Source: Deltaproteobacteria bacterium
GTDB taxonomy: Bacteria > Desulfobacterota_B > Binatia > UBA9968
Reading direction: 5' to 3'
Length of the DNA: 64,000 nt
NCBI GenBank assembly: GCA_005879255.1
Contig: VBKY01000140.1
Location: 7,660-71,659 of the forward strand
Shown here: positions 28,966 to 38,549 of the stretch, piece by piece
Layout: every line of letters begins with the position of its first letter
Position numbering within the stretch: the stretch's first letter is position 1
Program-made: the position numbers and the translations under genes
Notes under the pieces: generated by a model
Databases searched by the model: none
What the model was told of the DNA's origin: nothing
What the model saw: only the letters and a program-made list of their open reading frames with translations

Positions 28966-29220
28966 ATGACCATCTATTTTCACAAACACATACGCGCAGC
29001 GATTTTAGGCGTGTCGTTGGTGGCGTTAACAGCCGGTGGCTGTGGAACCTTGACTGGGGCTACGTTGGGGGGAGCGGCAGGTGCCGGCATCGGCGCGGCG
29101 ACGCATTCCAATGTCGGCAGAAGCGCAGCTATCGGAGCCGGCGTCGGAGGGACGGCCGGCGCGCTTTACGACATCTTCGGCTGCTGCAGCAGAAGATATA
29201 ACCCCGACTACTACGACTGA
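28966..29220 (+). CDS. Glycine-zipper outer-membrane lipoprotein (84 aa)
   Basis: The signal sequence ends in a lipobox LTAGGC (Cys near residue 26). The mature part is a glycine zipper: ATLGGAAGAGIGAATHSN and RSAAIGAGVGGTAGALYDIF. It closes with CCSRRYNPDYYD. Glycine-zipper segments usually form membrane-embedded helices. GTAAGGAGGTGGGCA lies just upstream of the ATG at 28966. It is a more distant relative of the pair at 48517 and 56968. Confidence 0.8.
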   Translation: MTIYFHKHIRAAILGVSLVALTAGGCGTLTGATLGGAAGAGIGAATHSNVGRSAAIGAGVGGTAGALYDIFGCCSRRYNPDYYD

Positions 29221-29469
29221 CCTATTTCGCTTAGAATTAAATCTCGCGGCGAGAGATGGGGCATGTATTCGATCTCTCGCCGCAACACATAGGAAAGAAC
29301 GTTAGCAGGTCGAGGAGCAGCGGATTTCTCGGATCTGAGGGGTAGGTACAGAATGCAGGACGAAAGCAACGAAGACCGTTCTAGAATTTGTCGCACGGGC
29401 GTTGGGAACTGGCACCGAGCGCAGCGCAAATACTTGGAAGAAACCTGCGCGCACCCGCGGATTGGGCAA

Positions 29470-29706
29470 TCATACGAGTTGATTAAAGTGCCTGCGTCCG
29501 ATGACAAAGGCACTCTTGATCATTTGGCGAAGTATATCACAGGTTTCTTCGTCGCTTTCAGACGATTTTAGTAGTTGAAGTCCATTCCCTAAGACGCTGC
29601 CAAGCAAATTCAGCTCATAGAATGTCGCTTGATCTTCAATGGGTGTCTCCAGCATTTGTTGAAGCTCCAGGACCGACTCCTCAGTTGGCTCGTGCAGTAC
29701 TTCCAT
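29470..29706 (-). CDS. Hypothetical small acidic protein (78 aa)
   Basis: It begins MEVLHEPTEESVLELQQMLE and is predicted helical and acidic. GGAGGTG lies four bases before the ATG at 29706. No recognised family. The frame of the opposite strand over the same bases looks less protein-like. Confidence 0.45.
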   Translation of the reverse strand: MEVLHEPTEESVLELQQMLETPIEDQATFYELNLLGSVLGNGLQLLKSSESDEETCDILRQMIKSAFVIGRRHFNQLV

Positions 29707-30140
29707 GTTTCACCTCCGTTGCCTACTACGTTCTGGTAGGAGCAAAGCTTGTGCCTGCGGCGGAATCATTTTTGATAAAGGCTTTGATTCGTCCGGATTT
29801 GTTACGATTTTGAACCGGCGGGCTAACGATGTCTCACTTATGGCACCGTTGAATGCGTCAAATGAGTTCCAGGCCTGTTAGTGCTTTCCAATGAGCTGTA
29901 GGGAATTTCCCTTGGCGCCGCTCCATTCCGTGCTCAATGGTCCTTTGATAATTTCGCTGCAGTCGATCTCGGAATCGGTGAGGTTTCTCTAGCGCGTCCA
30001 CGCCAATACCCAAAAAAGTTTTAGCAGAACCGTTTTCTTCATTGCTCGGCTCAGTGAAACCGTGCTAAGCCGCATCTTTCGGGATTGGAGAATCGCTTGA
30101 CGGTTTTTTCGAGCACCAGATCGAATAACGAAATGCTCTG
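29707..30140. other. Intergenic, nothing recognised
   Basis: About 430 bases. Scattered short frames on both strands have no ribosome site or family match. Confidence 0.4.
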
Positions 30141-30299
30141 ATGTTTCAACTCATCAATGGAACCATAGAATGCGGTGAATGCCGGAATGACATTCGCCAC
30201 GGCGACGAATTCAACTGCTACTATTGCGGCGCGAGTATCTGCGAAAGTTGCCTCATTCATCATGAGGATGAATGCGTTTTCCTAATTCGCGACGGTTAA
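30141..30299 (+). CDS. Possible 52-residue cysteine-rich zinc-binding protein
   Basis: The frame from the ATG at 30141 begins MFQLINGTIECGECRNDIRH. It contains CxxC at 11-14, C26xxC29, C34xxC37 and C45, plus His20, His40 and His41. Spacing of the CxxC pairs and the HHEDEC ending recalls small treble-clef or B-box-like zinc proteins. There is no strong ribosome site and a stop lies 15 bases upstream in frame, so translation is uncertain. The regular Cys pattern is unlikely by chance, hence its inclusion. Confidence 0.4.
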   Translation: MFQLINGTIECGECRNDIRHGDEFNCYYCGASICESCLIHHEDECVFLIRDG

Positions 30300-30403
30300 G
30301 GACCCGAGGTGTCGTGGCTTCTAAAAAATGTCTCGATGATATTGCTACGCGCGATCGTGCGCCACGGCGGTTTACGAGTGGTGGTGCGCGCAGTGGTCGG
30401 AGC

Positions 30404-31090
30404 TCATTCGACGCCGGCTGCTGTGAATAGTGCCTTAGCGGCGGGGCTGGTGAGATGACGAAGCAGCGCCATTGCCGCGTTTTTAACGGGGCTGGTCGCG
30501 ATGACTATTGCGGCGTAGGTCGTATAATTTTGAATTTCCGCTGGTAGCGGTCCAACGAATGTCAGTCCTTTGCTCGCGCTCTCGATGATAACCGTGGTCG
30601 CGCCGAGGCCGATTTCGTTACCCTTGCCTTTGCTGATGTGATCGCGGACGGCGGCAAAATCGGCATAGCGCGTCGTCTTTGCTTTCAATTGCGCGCTGAT
30701 GTCGAGGCGGTCGAATAAGCTTTCGAGATAGGTTCCCGTCGAGGCCTGGTTGTAAACGATAGATTCGGCGTTGAGCAGCGACTGCTTGAACTCATTGACG
30801 GTAGCGATCTTCGGGAGCGGCGCGTCATGGCGAACCATGACGCCGACGCCGATGCGGCCCACCGCACCGCGGTCCGCGGCTGTGCCGGTTTTTTCTAGCT
30901 CATCGAACAGATCCGGCGGCGCGATCACGAGATCCGCGGTTTCGCCGCTGCCCAGGCGTTGGCGGATCCTTGGGGCGGTGGCGAACGTGACGCTGACTTG
31001 ATTACCGGTTTTCCGCCGGAAGGCATCGATCACCTTTACCAAACCCGGCTGAACCGCGCCGGCACTAAGCACTTTGATTTCGGCTGACAT
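30404..31090 (-). CDS. ModA-like substrate-binding domain protein without signal peptide
   Basis: This 228-residue protein begins MSAEIKVLSAGAVQPGLVKV. It has the ModA pattern: VLSAGA, DLVIAPPDLFDEL and NQASTGTYLESLFDRL. ModA-type proteins bind molybdate or similar oxyanions outside the cell, but here no signal peptide precedes the domain. Comparable leaderless proteins are known in Proteobacteria. No ModB/ModC genes are near, so transport is not proven. It is downstream of the CocE-type hydrolase on the same strand. Confidence 0.8.
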   Translation of the reverse strand: MSAEIKVLSAGAVQPGLVKVIDAFRRKTGNQVSVTFATAPRIRQRLGSGETADLVIAPPDLFDELEKTGTAADRGAVGRIGVGVMVRHDAPLPKIATVNEFKQSLLNAESIVYNQASTGTYLESLFDRLDISAQLKAKTTRYADFAAVRDHISKGKGNEIGLGATTVIIESASKGLTFVGPLPAEIQNYTTYAAIVIATSPVKNAAMALLRHLTSPAAKALFTAAGVE

Positions 31091-31188
31091 CGTTCCTATT
31101 CCGTTTCGATTGAAAAGCGCCTTCTAATTGTTTCAATTCACGCCGAGTAAACACTCGATTACTTTGAGTTGGAAAATCATACAATTGT

Positions 31189-32901
31189 TCAGTGCGACAA
31201 ACCGAACGAGCTGATATCTCCACCGGAAAAGAATGTGCCGACAATGTTGCCACGGGTAATTGGGAGGTCGAGGTGTGACGGGTGCGATTCGTCGTGGTGG
31301 ATCGTGATGCGCGCGGGGCGCGGGCGGCGCACGTGATTGCGCGCCAGCGCTTGCAGCGAATTCAATGCTGGTTCGTCGTCGGCGCCTTTGATGCGAATCG
31401 CGACACGCTCGCCGGCTTGGAACAGGCGCGCCGTGGGCGCAATAGGAATTTTTAGCTCGTAGATTTGTTCCGGTACGAGGGGCTCGCGCGCCTCATGCGC
31501 CTGAATCGGCTCCCAGGCTTCACTGCCGTCGCGGAGTTTGCGTTGCGAGGCACGCAGCCAGCCGCGCGTCAGCTCATGTTCCTTGGCGTCGCGATCGACG
31601 AGCAGCAGAGTGACGAACAGCAAAGCATCGGTGTCTGTCGTAGAAAGATAGAGGGTCAGCACGCTCGGGCCGAGCACTTCGGTATTTTCCACCAGCAGCG
31701 GCGTTGCGAAGGTGAGCGCGCCATGTTCAAAGTTCGATTCGTCGAATGAATCCGCGCCTTCTGCCGGCCAGAGCTCGTGCTCGCTGAGTATGCCATCCTT
31801 GTGCAGATAAAACGTCGTCCAGCGCGCCTCGGGCGGTGGCCAATCGGTTAAATTTTCCCATTCGCCGGTGGGCGGGATGAAGCAGCGGATCGGTGGCTCA
31901 TTCATGACCCCGGTGTCGATGCCTTTGAGCCAATAATCGAACCAGCGTAGCGACTCGTCTTGATACTGATAAACCGGCCGATCAAGGTAAACTCCCGGCC
32001 CGATCACCATCTTTTTTGGCCCACGCCATTTTTTCCACGCCGAGAATGCGCCGGGCAGATGAAGTCCATAGTTGCCCCAGCAGGCGCCGAGGTAGGCGGG
32101 GATCGTCGCCTTTTCATCCTGTGCGCTGTGCTCGCGCCAGAACGGGCCGTCGAATGGATGCAATACAAAGTCGACGATCAGAGCGTTGGTGCCCGCATCG
32201 GGGTTCTGCAGCGCTTCGCGTAGCCCCGACTGCGCCACAATCTCTTCGTCACGCAGCGCTAACGCGATCGCTTCTGTGTACGCTGCTTCGCCGTGTTTCT
32301 CTTTGTAAAGGCTTCGATAGTTAGGTTTGTGCAAGCTGTTGCGCCAGTGACTGATGAAACCATGGGCCAGGATGCCGCCGTGATAGCAGCGGTGGCGATA
32401 GTCGTCAGTGCCGGCGAAGGGCGCGAAGATCGCCTTGAGTGGCTTCGGTCCCAGCGCGGCCACCGCTTTGGCCAGGCGCGCGAAGTAAGAGACGCCGAAC
32501 ATGCCGACCACACCGTTGCTCCACGGCTGCGCGGCGAGCCAGTCGATGAGGTCGCAGATATCGCGCACTTCCTGCGGCCCCATCAATTGATAGAAGCCTT
32601 CGGAGCTGCCGCTGCCACGCACATTGAAAACCGCGTGGACGTAACCGCGGCGCGCAAAGAAAGTTGAGTCGCCGCTCTCCATGTAACCGCGCATCGGCGT
32701 GAAGCCGACGGGAAGCATCGGCGGAGACTGCAAGTTCTTGTTGTAGGCATGGGCGCCGAGAATGACGGGAAATTTCTCTTCCGATTTGGGACGATAGATG
32801 TCGCCATCGAGCAGCGCGCCGTCGGGCATGCGCACCTTTACGTCGCGATCGACGACAACGTCATATTTCCGTTCTGACGTGGACCATGTGCGCGTGAACA
32901 T
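31189..32901 (-). CDS. CocE/NonD-family serine hydrolase
   Basis: This 570-residue X-Pro dipeptidyl-peptidase/CocE-like hydrolase has VRMPDGALLDGDIYRPK at the N-terminus, FNVRGSGSSEG, and the nucleophile in GMFGVSYFARL. The helical cap and jelly-roll C-domain (LTLYLSTTDTDALLFVTLLL) are both present. Family members cleave esters or amides such as cocaine or glutaryl compounds. No signal peptide. It is divergent from an amidohydrolase gene 190 bases away, and the two may share a catabolic role. Confidence 0.9.
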   Translation of the reverse strand: MFTRTWSTSERKYDVVVDRDVKVRMPDGALLDGDIYRPKSEEKFPVILGAHAYNKNLQSPPMLPVGFTPMRGYMESGDSTFFARRGYVHAVFNVRGSGSSEGFYQLMGPQEVRDICDLIDWLAAQPWSNGVVGMFGVSYFARLAKAVAALGPKPLKAIFAPFAGTDDYRHRCYHGGILAHGFISHWRNSLHKPNYRSLYKEKHGEAAYTEAIALALRDEEIVAQSGLREALQNPDAGTNALIVDFVLHPFDGPFWREHSAQDEKATIPAYLGACWGNYGLHLPGAFSAWKKWRGPKKMVIGPGVYLDRPVYQYQDESLRWFDYWLKGIDTGVMNEPPIRCFIPPTGEWENLTDWPPPEARWTTFYLHKDGILSEHELWPAEGADSFDESNFEHGALTFATPLLVENTEVLGPSVLTLYLSTTDTDALLFVTLLLVDRDAKEHELTRGWLRASQRKLRDGSEAWEPIQAHEAREPLVPEQIYELKIPIAPTARLFQAGERVAIRIKGADDEPALNSLQALARNHVRRPRPARITIHHDESHPSHLDLPITRGNIVGTFFSGGDISSFGLSH

Positions 32902-33020
32902 CTTTGACCTCCTTGACGAAATCCCAATTACTCCAGGCGCGGAGGAATGTCTAGCAAGGCAACGTTCAATTCAGTTTCGCGAGAAATCGTACCGGCGAGC
33001 CCATGGGGTCGCTCGAAAGA

Positions 33021-33042
33021 GGGCAGGCACGGGGGCCTGCCC
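33021..33042. repeat. GGGCAGGC/GCCTGCCC stem-loop
   Basis: Perfect 8-bp arms with a 6-base loop, followed by CCTAC-like sequence. This resembles the very common GGGGGCCTGCCCCTAC intergenic repeat of many bacteria. It lies between two divergent genes. Confidence 0.6.
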
Positions 33043-33090
33043 CTACGTTAACGCGTCATACAAACTGAACATCCCCGGAGGAGCCGTGTC

Positions 33091-34008
33091 TTGACACTTC
33101 AAAGCACCGGACGTTATTCTCGCACGCTGCCTGAACGACCGCGAACGTTAGGAGTAGATGGCACCGTGAGAATCATCGATTTACATTGTTATCCCAACAC
33201 TGAGCCGTGGATCAAATCTCAGGGACCCTACGTCGAAGCGCTAGCGAAGTACTGGAACCGCGCCTGGACATGGAAGAGCGAGGCCGAAGTCATCGAAGAA
33301 TTCAAGCAAGCCGGCGTGGAGGCCTTGCTCGTGGCCTTCGACATCGAGTCCGTTACCGGCTCGCCGCCGTGCACGAATGAATACGTCGCCAAGCTGCGCG
33401 ATGATCATCCTGGGGTGATTCGCCAGGCATGGGGCGCGGTCGATCCGCTGAAGGGCGCGCGCGCGATCGAGGACGCGAAAAAGGCAATCGAAGAGTTAAA
33501 GCTTTTCGGTTTTCACTTTCATCCAATCATGGGCCATTTCTCCGTCGATGAGCGGAGGTTCTATCCGCTGTGGGAAACTATCGATGCGCTCAAAGTGCCG
33601 GTGATGATCGATGTCGGCACTACGGGCATGGGCGCCGGCATGCCCGGCGGTCTGGGCGCGGTGATCCGCCACGCGCACCCTGCGGCGATCGATCAACTCG
33701 CCGCCGATTTTCCGAATTTGAATATCGTTGCGGCGCACCCGGGTTGGCCGTGGACCGATGAGATGATCGCGGTGGCTCTGCATAAGGGCAATGTTTCATG
33801 GGAGCTGTCGGGGTGGGCGCCGAAATATTTCCCCGATGCGCTGAAGCGCGATATCAAGAGCCGGCTCAAAGACAAGATTATGTTTGGCAGCGACTATCCA
33901 AGCATTCCCTACGACCGCATCTTCAAAGAGTGGAAAGAATTGGCTTACCCGGATGAGCTGATGGAAAAAATTTTCCACCAGAACGCCGAGCGAATTTTGG
34001 GTGTTTAG
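33091..34008 (+). CDS. Amidohydrolase-2 family protein
   Basis: The 305-residue product starts at a TTG (33091) preceded at eight bases by GGAGGAG; a GTG at 33166 (VRIIDLHCYP) is an alternative. Family features: IDLHCYPNTEPW for the first metal His, FGFHFHPIMG, a late His in VAAHPGWPW, and the last metal Asp in MFGSDYPS. These enzymes include decarboxylases and hydrolases of aromatic acids. No signal peptide. Convergent with an MFS transporter and divergent from a CocE hydrolase, suggesting a degradation locus. Confidence 0.88.
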   Translation: MTLQSTGRYSRTLPERPRTLGVDGTVRIIDLHCYPNTEPWIKSQGPYVEALAKYWNRAWTWKSEAEVIEEFKQAGVEALLVAFDIESVTGSPPCTNEYVAKLRDDHPGVIRQAWGAVDPLKGARAIEDAKKAIEELKLFGFHFHPIMGHFSVDERRFYPLWETIDALKVPVMIDVGTTGMGAGMPGGLGAVIRHAHPAAIDQLAADFPNLNIVAAHPGWPWTDEMIAVALHKGNVSWELSGWAPKYFPDALKRDIKSRLKDKIMFGSDYPSIPYDRIFKEWKELAYPDELMEKIFHQNAERILGV

Positions 34009-34186
34009 TTGCCCGTTTCGTACGGTGCGCTTGCGCACCATTCGTAGACGACCACGAATAGTACGAAAAAAATCAATCGTGAACGGCAGGAATTCGTGTA
34101 GGGTGGGTTGAGGAACGAAACCCACGGTTCTTCGAATTAGGGCCAGATGAGGAAAGTGCGATGGGTTTCGCGGTGCTCAACCCATC
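34009..34186. repeat. Short dispersed repeats between amidohydrolase and MFS genes
   Basis: GGTGCGCTTGCGCACCATTCG (palindromic GGTGCGC-TTGCGCACC part at 34025-34040) and GTAGGGTGGGTTGAGGAACG with its partner CTCAACCCATCCTAC. Such GTAGGGTGGGTTGAG sequences are widespread bacterial intergenic repeats. The inverted pair could act as a bidirectional terminator between converging genes. Confidence 0.6.
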
Positions 34187-35329
34187 CTACAATTGGTTAA
34201 AAGACCGACGGTTGCGCTCGCGCGCCACGGTGATGAGAATGCTGTAAAGGACCAAAGGGCCCGCGGTTGCCAGAATCATCGCCGTCAGAATATCACCGGT
34301 ACCGGTAATCAGCTTTGCCGCAATCAGGGGCGCCAACACCCCGGCGGTGTAATGCAGAGACATGATGACGCCGGCCGCGGTTCCCGCGCTGCCGGCCGGC
34401 GTGACCTCTTGCGCGAGCGCGACCACCAAAGCTGGCACGGAGGCTTTGAGTAGGCCGAATACGAAAATTCCCAAGGTAAGACTGATAGGCGATTCCAACC
34501 AATAGAAAACGACAAACGCTGCCGCGGCCGCGGGAAGGGCGCTGAGCGCGATGACGCGTTTACGGCCGAACTTGTCCGACAACGAGCCGAGCGAAAATGA
34601 TCCGAGCATGTTGGCCAAGCTCAGCACACCCATCGCCCAACCGGTCTGTTGCAGGGTGAGGGCCTTGGCGGTTCGCAACGCGGTTGGCGTCCAAGCTGCG
34701 CTGCTCCAGAACACCGATCCGCCGACAAATTCAGCAAGCGCGAGAACGAATAGAGGCAGCGAAAGCGCCTCTATGAATGTACCGGAATGAGTTGCGCTTC
34801 GCGGTCGATGAGAGTCACGAATCCAATAGAACTGAAGCACCATATCGATCGCCGCAATGCCGCCGACGGTGACAAACGCGGCGCGCCAACCGAAGGCGGC
34901 AGCAACGCGGCTCGCCAATACGGCGCCGATGGCGCCGCCGATTCCATAGGTCACTGAAACTAGGCTTGCACCAAAGCCGCGCCGATGAGGCAGTAGATCC
35001 GACATGATCGCGTAGAGCGACGGGGGCGTGAAGCCGTAGCCGATTCCGGTAACAGCAAGCAATAAAAAAAAGAGAATTAGGTGACGGCTCACTCCGGCGA
35101 GACCGAAGCCCAGCGCGAGCAGACTTAAACCGGTAATCAATACACTTTTTCGACCAATCCTATCTGCCAAGCGACCAGCAATACTGCTTGTGACCGCCGC
35201 GATCATCATCATCACGGAGAAAAGACTAGCCGCGGCAACTTCAGAGAGTGAAAACGTCTGACGGATTTCGGGTAGCGCGATTCCCAGCGTCGCGACCATC
35301 ATCGACGGCATGAGATTCGAGCAGGGCAC
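34187..35329 (-). CDS. Major facilitator superfamily transporter
   Basis: The 380-residue product has about twelve membrane helices. The MFS motif A RLADRIGRKSVLI lies between helices 2 and 3, and SLSDKFGRKRVIALSALPAA is the repeat in the second half. The likely start is GTG at 35329. The ligand is unknown. It is convergent with the amidohydrolase gene and may import its substrate. Confidence 0.88.
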   Translation of the reverse strand: MPCSNLMPSMMVATLGIALPEIRQTFSLSEVAAASLFSVMMMIAAVTSSIAGRLADRIGRKSVLITGLSLLALGFGLAGVSRHLILFFLLLAVTGIGYGFTPPSLYAIMSDLLPHRRGFGASLVSVTYGIGGAIGAVLASRVAAAFGWRAAFVTVGGIAAIDMVLQFYWIRDSHRPRSATHSGTFIEALSLPLFVLALAEFVGGSVFWSSAAWTPTALRTAKALTLQQTGWAMGVLSLANMLGSFSLGSLSDKFGRKRVIALSALPAAAAAFVVFYWLESPISLTLGIFVFGLLKASVPALVVALAQEVTPAGSAGTAAGVIMSLHYTAGVLAPLIAAKLITGTGDILTAMILATAGPLVLYSILITVARERNRRSFNQL

Positions 35330-35392
35330 GATGCAAATGGACAGACGATCCCGTTGAACAGAGACCGGAAATTTTTTGTCGATGGGATGTCC

Positions 35393-35740
35393 CTATTTCA
35401 ACGGAATGAATGCGTAATGGCGCGGCTGGCCGCCGACTACCCGAGTGATATGGCCCCGCCCCGTGGTGTCCTCGGCAAGCATCACGTCGCCTGGTCCAAA
35501 ACGACGAATCGTGCCGTCGCCGGTTTCGATCTCGACCTGACCGGAAAGAGTAATGACGTACTGCCGCCGCGGCGCGGTATGAAAATCACTCAAATGGGTT
35601 GCCGGCGCGCGACGAAAGAGAATCCCATGCGCCGGTTCGAGCTTGGAAACTTCCATGTGTCCACGAAAGTCAAATTCAACATCGATTTCTTCGAAATGGG
35701 ATTCGTTATCCGTTCCAGTGTAAAGTCTGACGATCTTCAT
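35393..35740 (-). CDS. Small cupin-domain protein
   Basis: The product is 115 residues from the ATG at 35740 (MKIVRLYTGTDNESHFEEID), as the 12 codons upstream look unrelated. The cupin fold is seen in HLSDFHTAPRRQYVITLSGQ, with a metal-binding His and Glu, and VEIETGDGTIRRFGPGDVML. Cupins of this size bind a single metal; some are isomerases or sensors. It is upstream of the MFS gene on the same strand. Confidence 0.8.
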   Translation of the reverse strand: MKIVRLYTGTDNESHFEEIDVEFDFRGHMEVSKLEPAHGILFRRAPATHLSDFHTAPRRQYVITLSGQVEIETGDGTIRRFGPGDVMLAEDTTGRGHITRVVGGQPRHYAFIPLK

Positions 35741-35788
35741 GAGCCGGTTTTTAAGAGAATCAACTGAGAAAAGCAAGACAACGAAATT

Positions 35789-35830
35789 TGTTCCAGGCGT
35801 TCAAGACGTTCAAACCGTTCCAAACGTTTA
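35789..35830. repeat. GTTCAA/GTTCCA dispersed repeat block
   Basis: TTGTTCCAGGCGTTCAAGAC followed by GTTCAAACCGTTCCAAACGTT, with a period of about nine bases. Confidence 0.75.
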
Positions 35831-35985
35831 GGCCGGGAGCAGAAAGAAAAGTAAAACCCGAAGGACGGAAGAATTTATGCGCGAGCGAGCCGCGTTTCGC
35901 TGCTTTACTGTGGCGGGGAAAATAGCCTATAAAAGTCTAGGCAACGCATTGGTTATTAGAGTCGCGATAAATAGGAGTCATTCCC

Positions 35986-37419
35986 ATGAGTGAAGAAATT
36001 TTGGATCAATTGGCCGCCGACATGAAAATGCTGCTATCTGAGCCGGTCGGCAGCCGAAGGATAAAGATCACCGATCTGACACCGCGGGATGGGCAGCAGT
36101 GCAAGCTCGCCACGCGGGTCACCACTGATGACTTGCTGCCGCTGTGCGCTTCCATCGACAATTGTGGCTTTTACGCCGTAGAAGTCTGGGGCGGCGCGAC
36201 GTTCGACGTGTGCATGCGCTACTTGAAAGAAGATCCTTGGGACAGACTGCGGCGGATTAAAGCCGTCATGCCGAAGACTAAATTGCAGATGCTTTTGCGC
36301 GGGCAGCACATTCTGGCTTATCGGCCGTATACGGATACGATCGTTTGCAAATTCGTTGAACGAGCCATCGCTAATGGCATGAACGTTTTTCGCATATTCG
36401 AAGCGACCAACGATTTCAGAAACATTGAAGTGGCAACGAGGGCGGTCAAAGAACTTGGTGGTGAAGCGCACGTAGAGGTCAACTACACCGTGAGCCCGGT
36501 TCACACGCTCGAGAAGTGGATGGAATATGCCGAGCAGTTGATCGAGATCGGCGCCGACTGGTTGTCGCTCAAAGACGCGACGGGAATCATGACGCCATTC
36601 GACAGCTACAGGATTATCAAGGGCATCAAAGACCGGGCGAAAGGGAAGCTTCCAGTGCTGCTCCACTGCCACGACATGGGAGGGACCTCCAGCATGTGTC
36701 ATCTGATGGCTATTTTAGCAGGCGTCGATATGATCGACACGGTGTTGTCGCCGCTCTCGTTCGGCTCGGCGCACCCCGCCACGGAAACCATGGTGGCGTC
36801 GTTAAAAGGTACGCCGTTCGATACCGGAATTGACGTGAAGGTTCTCGAAGAGCCCGCTCAGATCACTCGGCAGATCAAAGAAAAATACGAAAAATACGAA
36901 ACGGGATACACGGGCGTGAGCGCTGATGTTTTCATTCACAAAGTTCCCGGTGGCATGATCTCAAATATGGTGGCGCAATTGAAAGAAGCCAAACGGATGG
37001 ATCTTATGGAAGCAGCACTGAAAGAGACTCCCAGCGTGGAGAAGGACCTGGGCCATCCGCCGCTGCTCACGCCGACGAGCCAGATTGTCGGTGTCCAAGC
37101 GGTACTGAATGTTCTTGCCGGTGAGAGGTACAAGATCGTCACGAGGGAAACCAGCGATTACGTGAAAGGCAAATACGGCCGACCGCCTGGTCAAGTAAAC
37201 AAAGACTTGATCAAGAAGATCATGAAGGACAAAGAGCCCGATTATTCCATTCGCTCCGGCGAGCTAGCCGACCCAGCGGATTGGGATAAAGCAATCAAAG
37301 ATCTCGGTCCGCTGGCGAAGAGCGATGAGGATATTCTTTTGGGCGTCCTGTTCCCGATGCAGGCGAAAGAGTTTCTAACACTACGAGAAAATGGTGGGCT
37401 CGCACAGGCAACGGCTTAA
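35986..37419 (+). CDS. Carboxyltransferase subunit (pyruvate carboxylase B / oxaloacetate decarboxylase alpha-like)
   Basis: The 477-residue product has the TIM-barrel carboxyltransferase pattern: KITDLTPRDGQQCKLATRVT, VEVWGGATFDVCMRYLKEDP, VNYTVSPVHTLEKW, LSLKDATGIMTPF, PVLLHCHDMGGTSSM and HKVPGGMISNMVAQ. Metal and biotin-site residues (Asp in TPRDGQQ, Lys in LKDATG, HCHD) are in place. The biotinyl-lysine domain (AMKM) that ends many OadA proteins is absent, so it needs a separate biotin carrier, not seen here. The acceptor acid is not certain. Confidence 0.88.
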   Translation: MSEEILDQLAADMKMLLSEPVGSRRIKITDLTPRDGQQCKLATRVTTDDLLPLCASIDNCGFYAVEVWGGATFDVCMRYLKEDPWDRLRRIKAVMPKTKLQMLLRGQHILAYRPYTDTIVCKFVERAIANGMNVFRIFEATNDFRNIEVATRAVKELGGEAHVEVNYTVSPVHTLEKWMEYAEQLIEIGADWLSLKDATGIMTPFDSYRIIKGIKDRAKGKLPVLLHCHDMGGTSSMCHLMAILAGVDMIDTVLSPLSFGSAHPATETMVASLKGTPFDTGIDVKVLEEPAQITRQIKEKYEKYETGYTGVSADVFIHKVPGGMISNMVAQLKEAKRMDLMEAALKETPSVEKDLGHPPLLTPTSQIVGVQAVLNVLAGERYKIVTRETSDYVKGKYGRPPGQVNKDLIKKIMKDKEPDYSIRSGELADPADWDKAIKDLGPLAKSDEDILLGVLFPMQAKEFLTLRENGGLAQATA

Positions 37420-37538
37420 GGGAATCTATTAGCCACAAAGAACGCAAAGGTCGCAAAAGATTCGAGGATGGATGATCGAGGATTGAAGGTCGCGATCCTC
37501 TATCCTCCGTTCTCGATCTTCGATCGTCCGCCATAAGC

Positions 37539-38444
37539 ATGCCTGAACTTCCCGACGTAACCGTTTATATAGAGGCTCTGACTGACCGCATCCTAAATCA
37601 GCCGATTCTGAAAATCCGCATCGGCAGCCCGTTTGTTTTGCGATCGTTTGATCCGCCGATCAGCGCCGCGGAAGGAAAGAAAGTCATGGCACTTCGCCGG
37701 CTCGGCAAACGCATCGTTTTCGAGCTGGAAAGCGAATTCTTTCTCGTTGTTCATCTCATGATCGCCGGCCGGTTTCATTGGAAGCCGAAGGGAGCGAAGA
37801 TCGCCCGCAAGTACGGACAAGCCGCTTTCGATTTTCCTAACGGAACCTTGCTTTTGACCGAAGCCGGAACCAAGAAGCGCGCATCAATTAACTTGGTCCG
37901 CGGCGAAGCCGCTCTCCAAGAACATGATCCTGGTGGTCTGGAGGTTTTTGAAGCGAGTCTCGTGCAATTCCGCGAACGGTTGACGCGCGAAAATCACACG
38001 CTGAAGCGTTCCCTCACCGATCCCCATCTTTTCAGCGGCATCGGCAACGCCTACTCCGACGAGATTCTCCATCGCGCGCGCCTCTCGCCGATTCGCTTGA
38101 CGCAGCAAATGTCGCAGGCCGAGATTGAACGTCTCTATCACGCGATCCGCGAGTCGCTCGCCGAGTGGGTGGAACGGTTACGAAAAGAGCGAGGAACCGG
38201 CTTTCCCGAGAAAGTCACAGCGTTTCGTCCCGACATGGCCGTGCACGGAAAATATCGCAAGCCCTGTCCCGTCTGCGGTTCGCCGGTGCAGCGCATCGTC
38301 CACGCCGAAAACGAAACGAACTACTGCGCGAAATGCCAAACGGGTGGGAAGCTTTTGGCGGATCGAGGTTTGTCAAGATTGCTAAAAGACGATTGGCCGC
38401 GGAGTCTGGAGGAGCTAGAAGAAATTAAGAAAGCTCGCATGTAG
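37539..38444 (+). CDS. mutM: Formamidopyrimidine-DNA glycosylase (Fpg/MutM family)
   Basis: The 301-residue product starts [20 protein letters not shown], with Pro2 and Glu3 as catalytic residues. The middle helix-two-turn-helix shows [22 protein letters not shown]-terminal CPVCG...YCAKC zinc finger follows. The finger reads [11 protein letters not shown], with Asn where E. coli Fpg has its DNA-contacting Arg. I recall a soil-bacterial subfamily with this finger, so it may recognise a somewhat different lesion. Fpg removes oxidised purines. It stands alone, outside the leftward repair group. Confidence 0.9.
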   Translation: MPELPDVTVYIEALTDRILNQPILKIRIGSPFVLRSFDPPISAAEGKKVMALRRLGKRIVFELESEFFLVVHLMIAGRFHWKPKGAKIARKYGQAAFDFPNGTLLLTEAGTKKRASINLVRGEAALQEHDPGGLEVFEASLVQFRERLTRENHTLKRSLTDPHLFSGIGNAYSDEILHRARLSPIRLTQQMSQAEIERLYHAIRESLAEWVERLRKERGTGFPEKVTAFRPDMAVHGKYRKPCPVCGSPVQRIVHAENETNYCAKCQTGGKLLADRGLSRLLKDDWPRSLEELEEIKKARM

Positions 38445-38549
38445 CATGAACAGATGGTGTACAAGCGCACCCTACGGGGCTCGTGGGAACGTAATCTTGG
38501 CTCCTTCGTAGGGTGTGCTTGCGCACCGTCCGAGGTTCATCGGTAGGCT
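38445..38549. repeat. Short dispersed repeats downstream of mutM
   Basis: GTGTACAAGCGCACCCTACG and TCGTAGGGTGTGCTTGCGCA are complementary-style copies of the same repeat as at 34025. They lie between convergent mutM and a GST gene, where a hairpin could terminate both. Confidence 0.6.
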
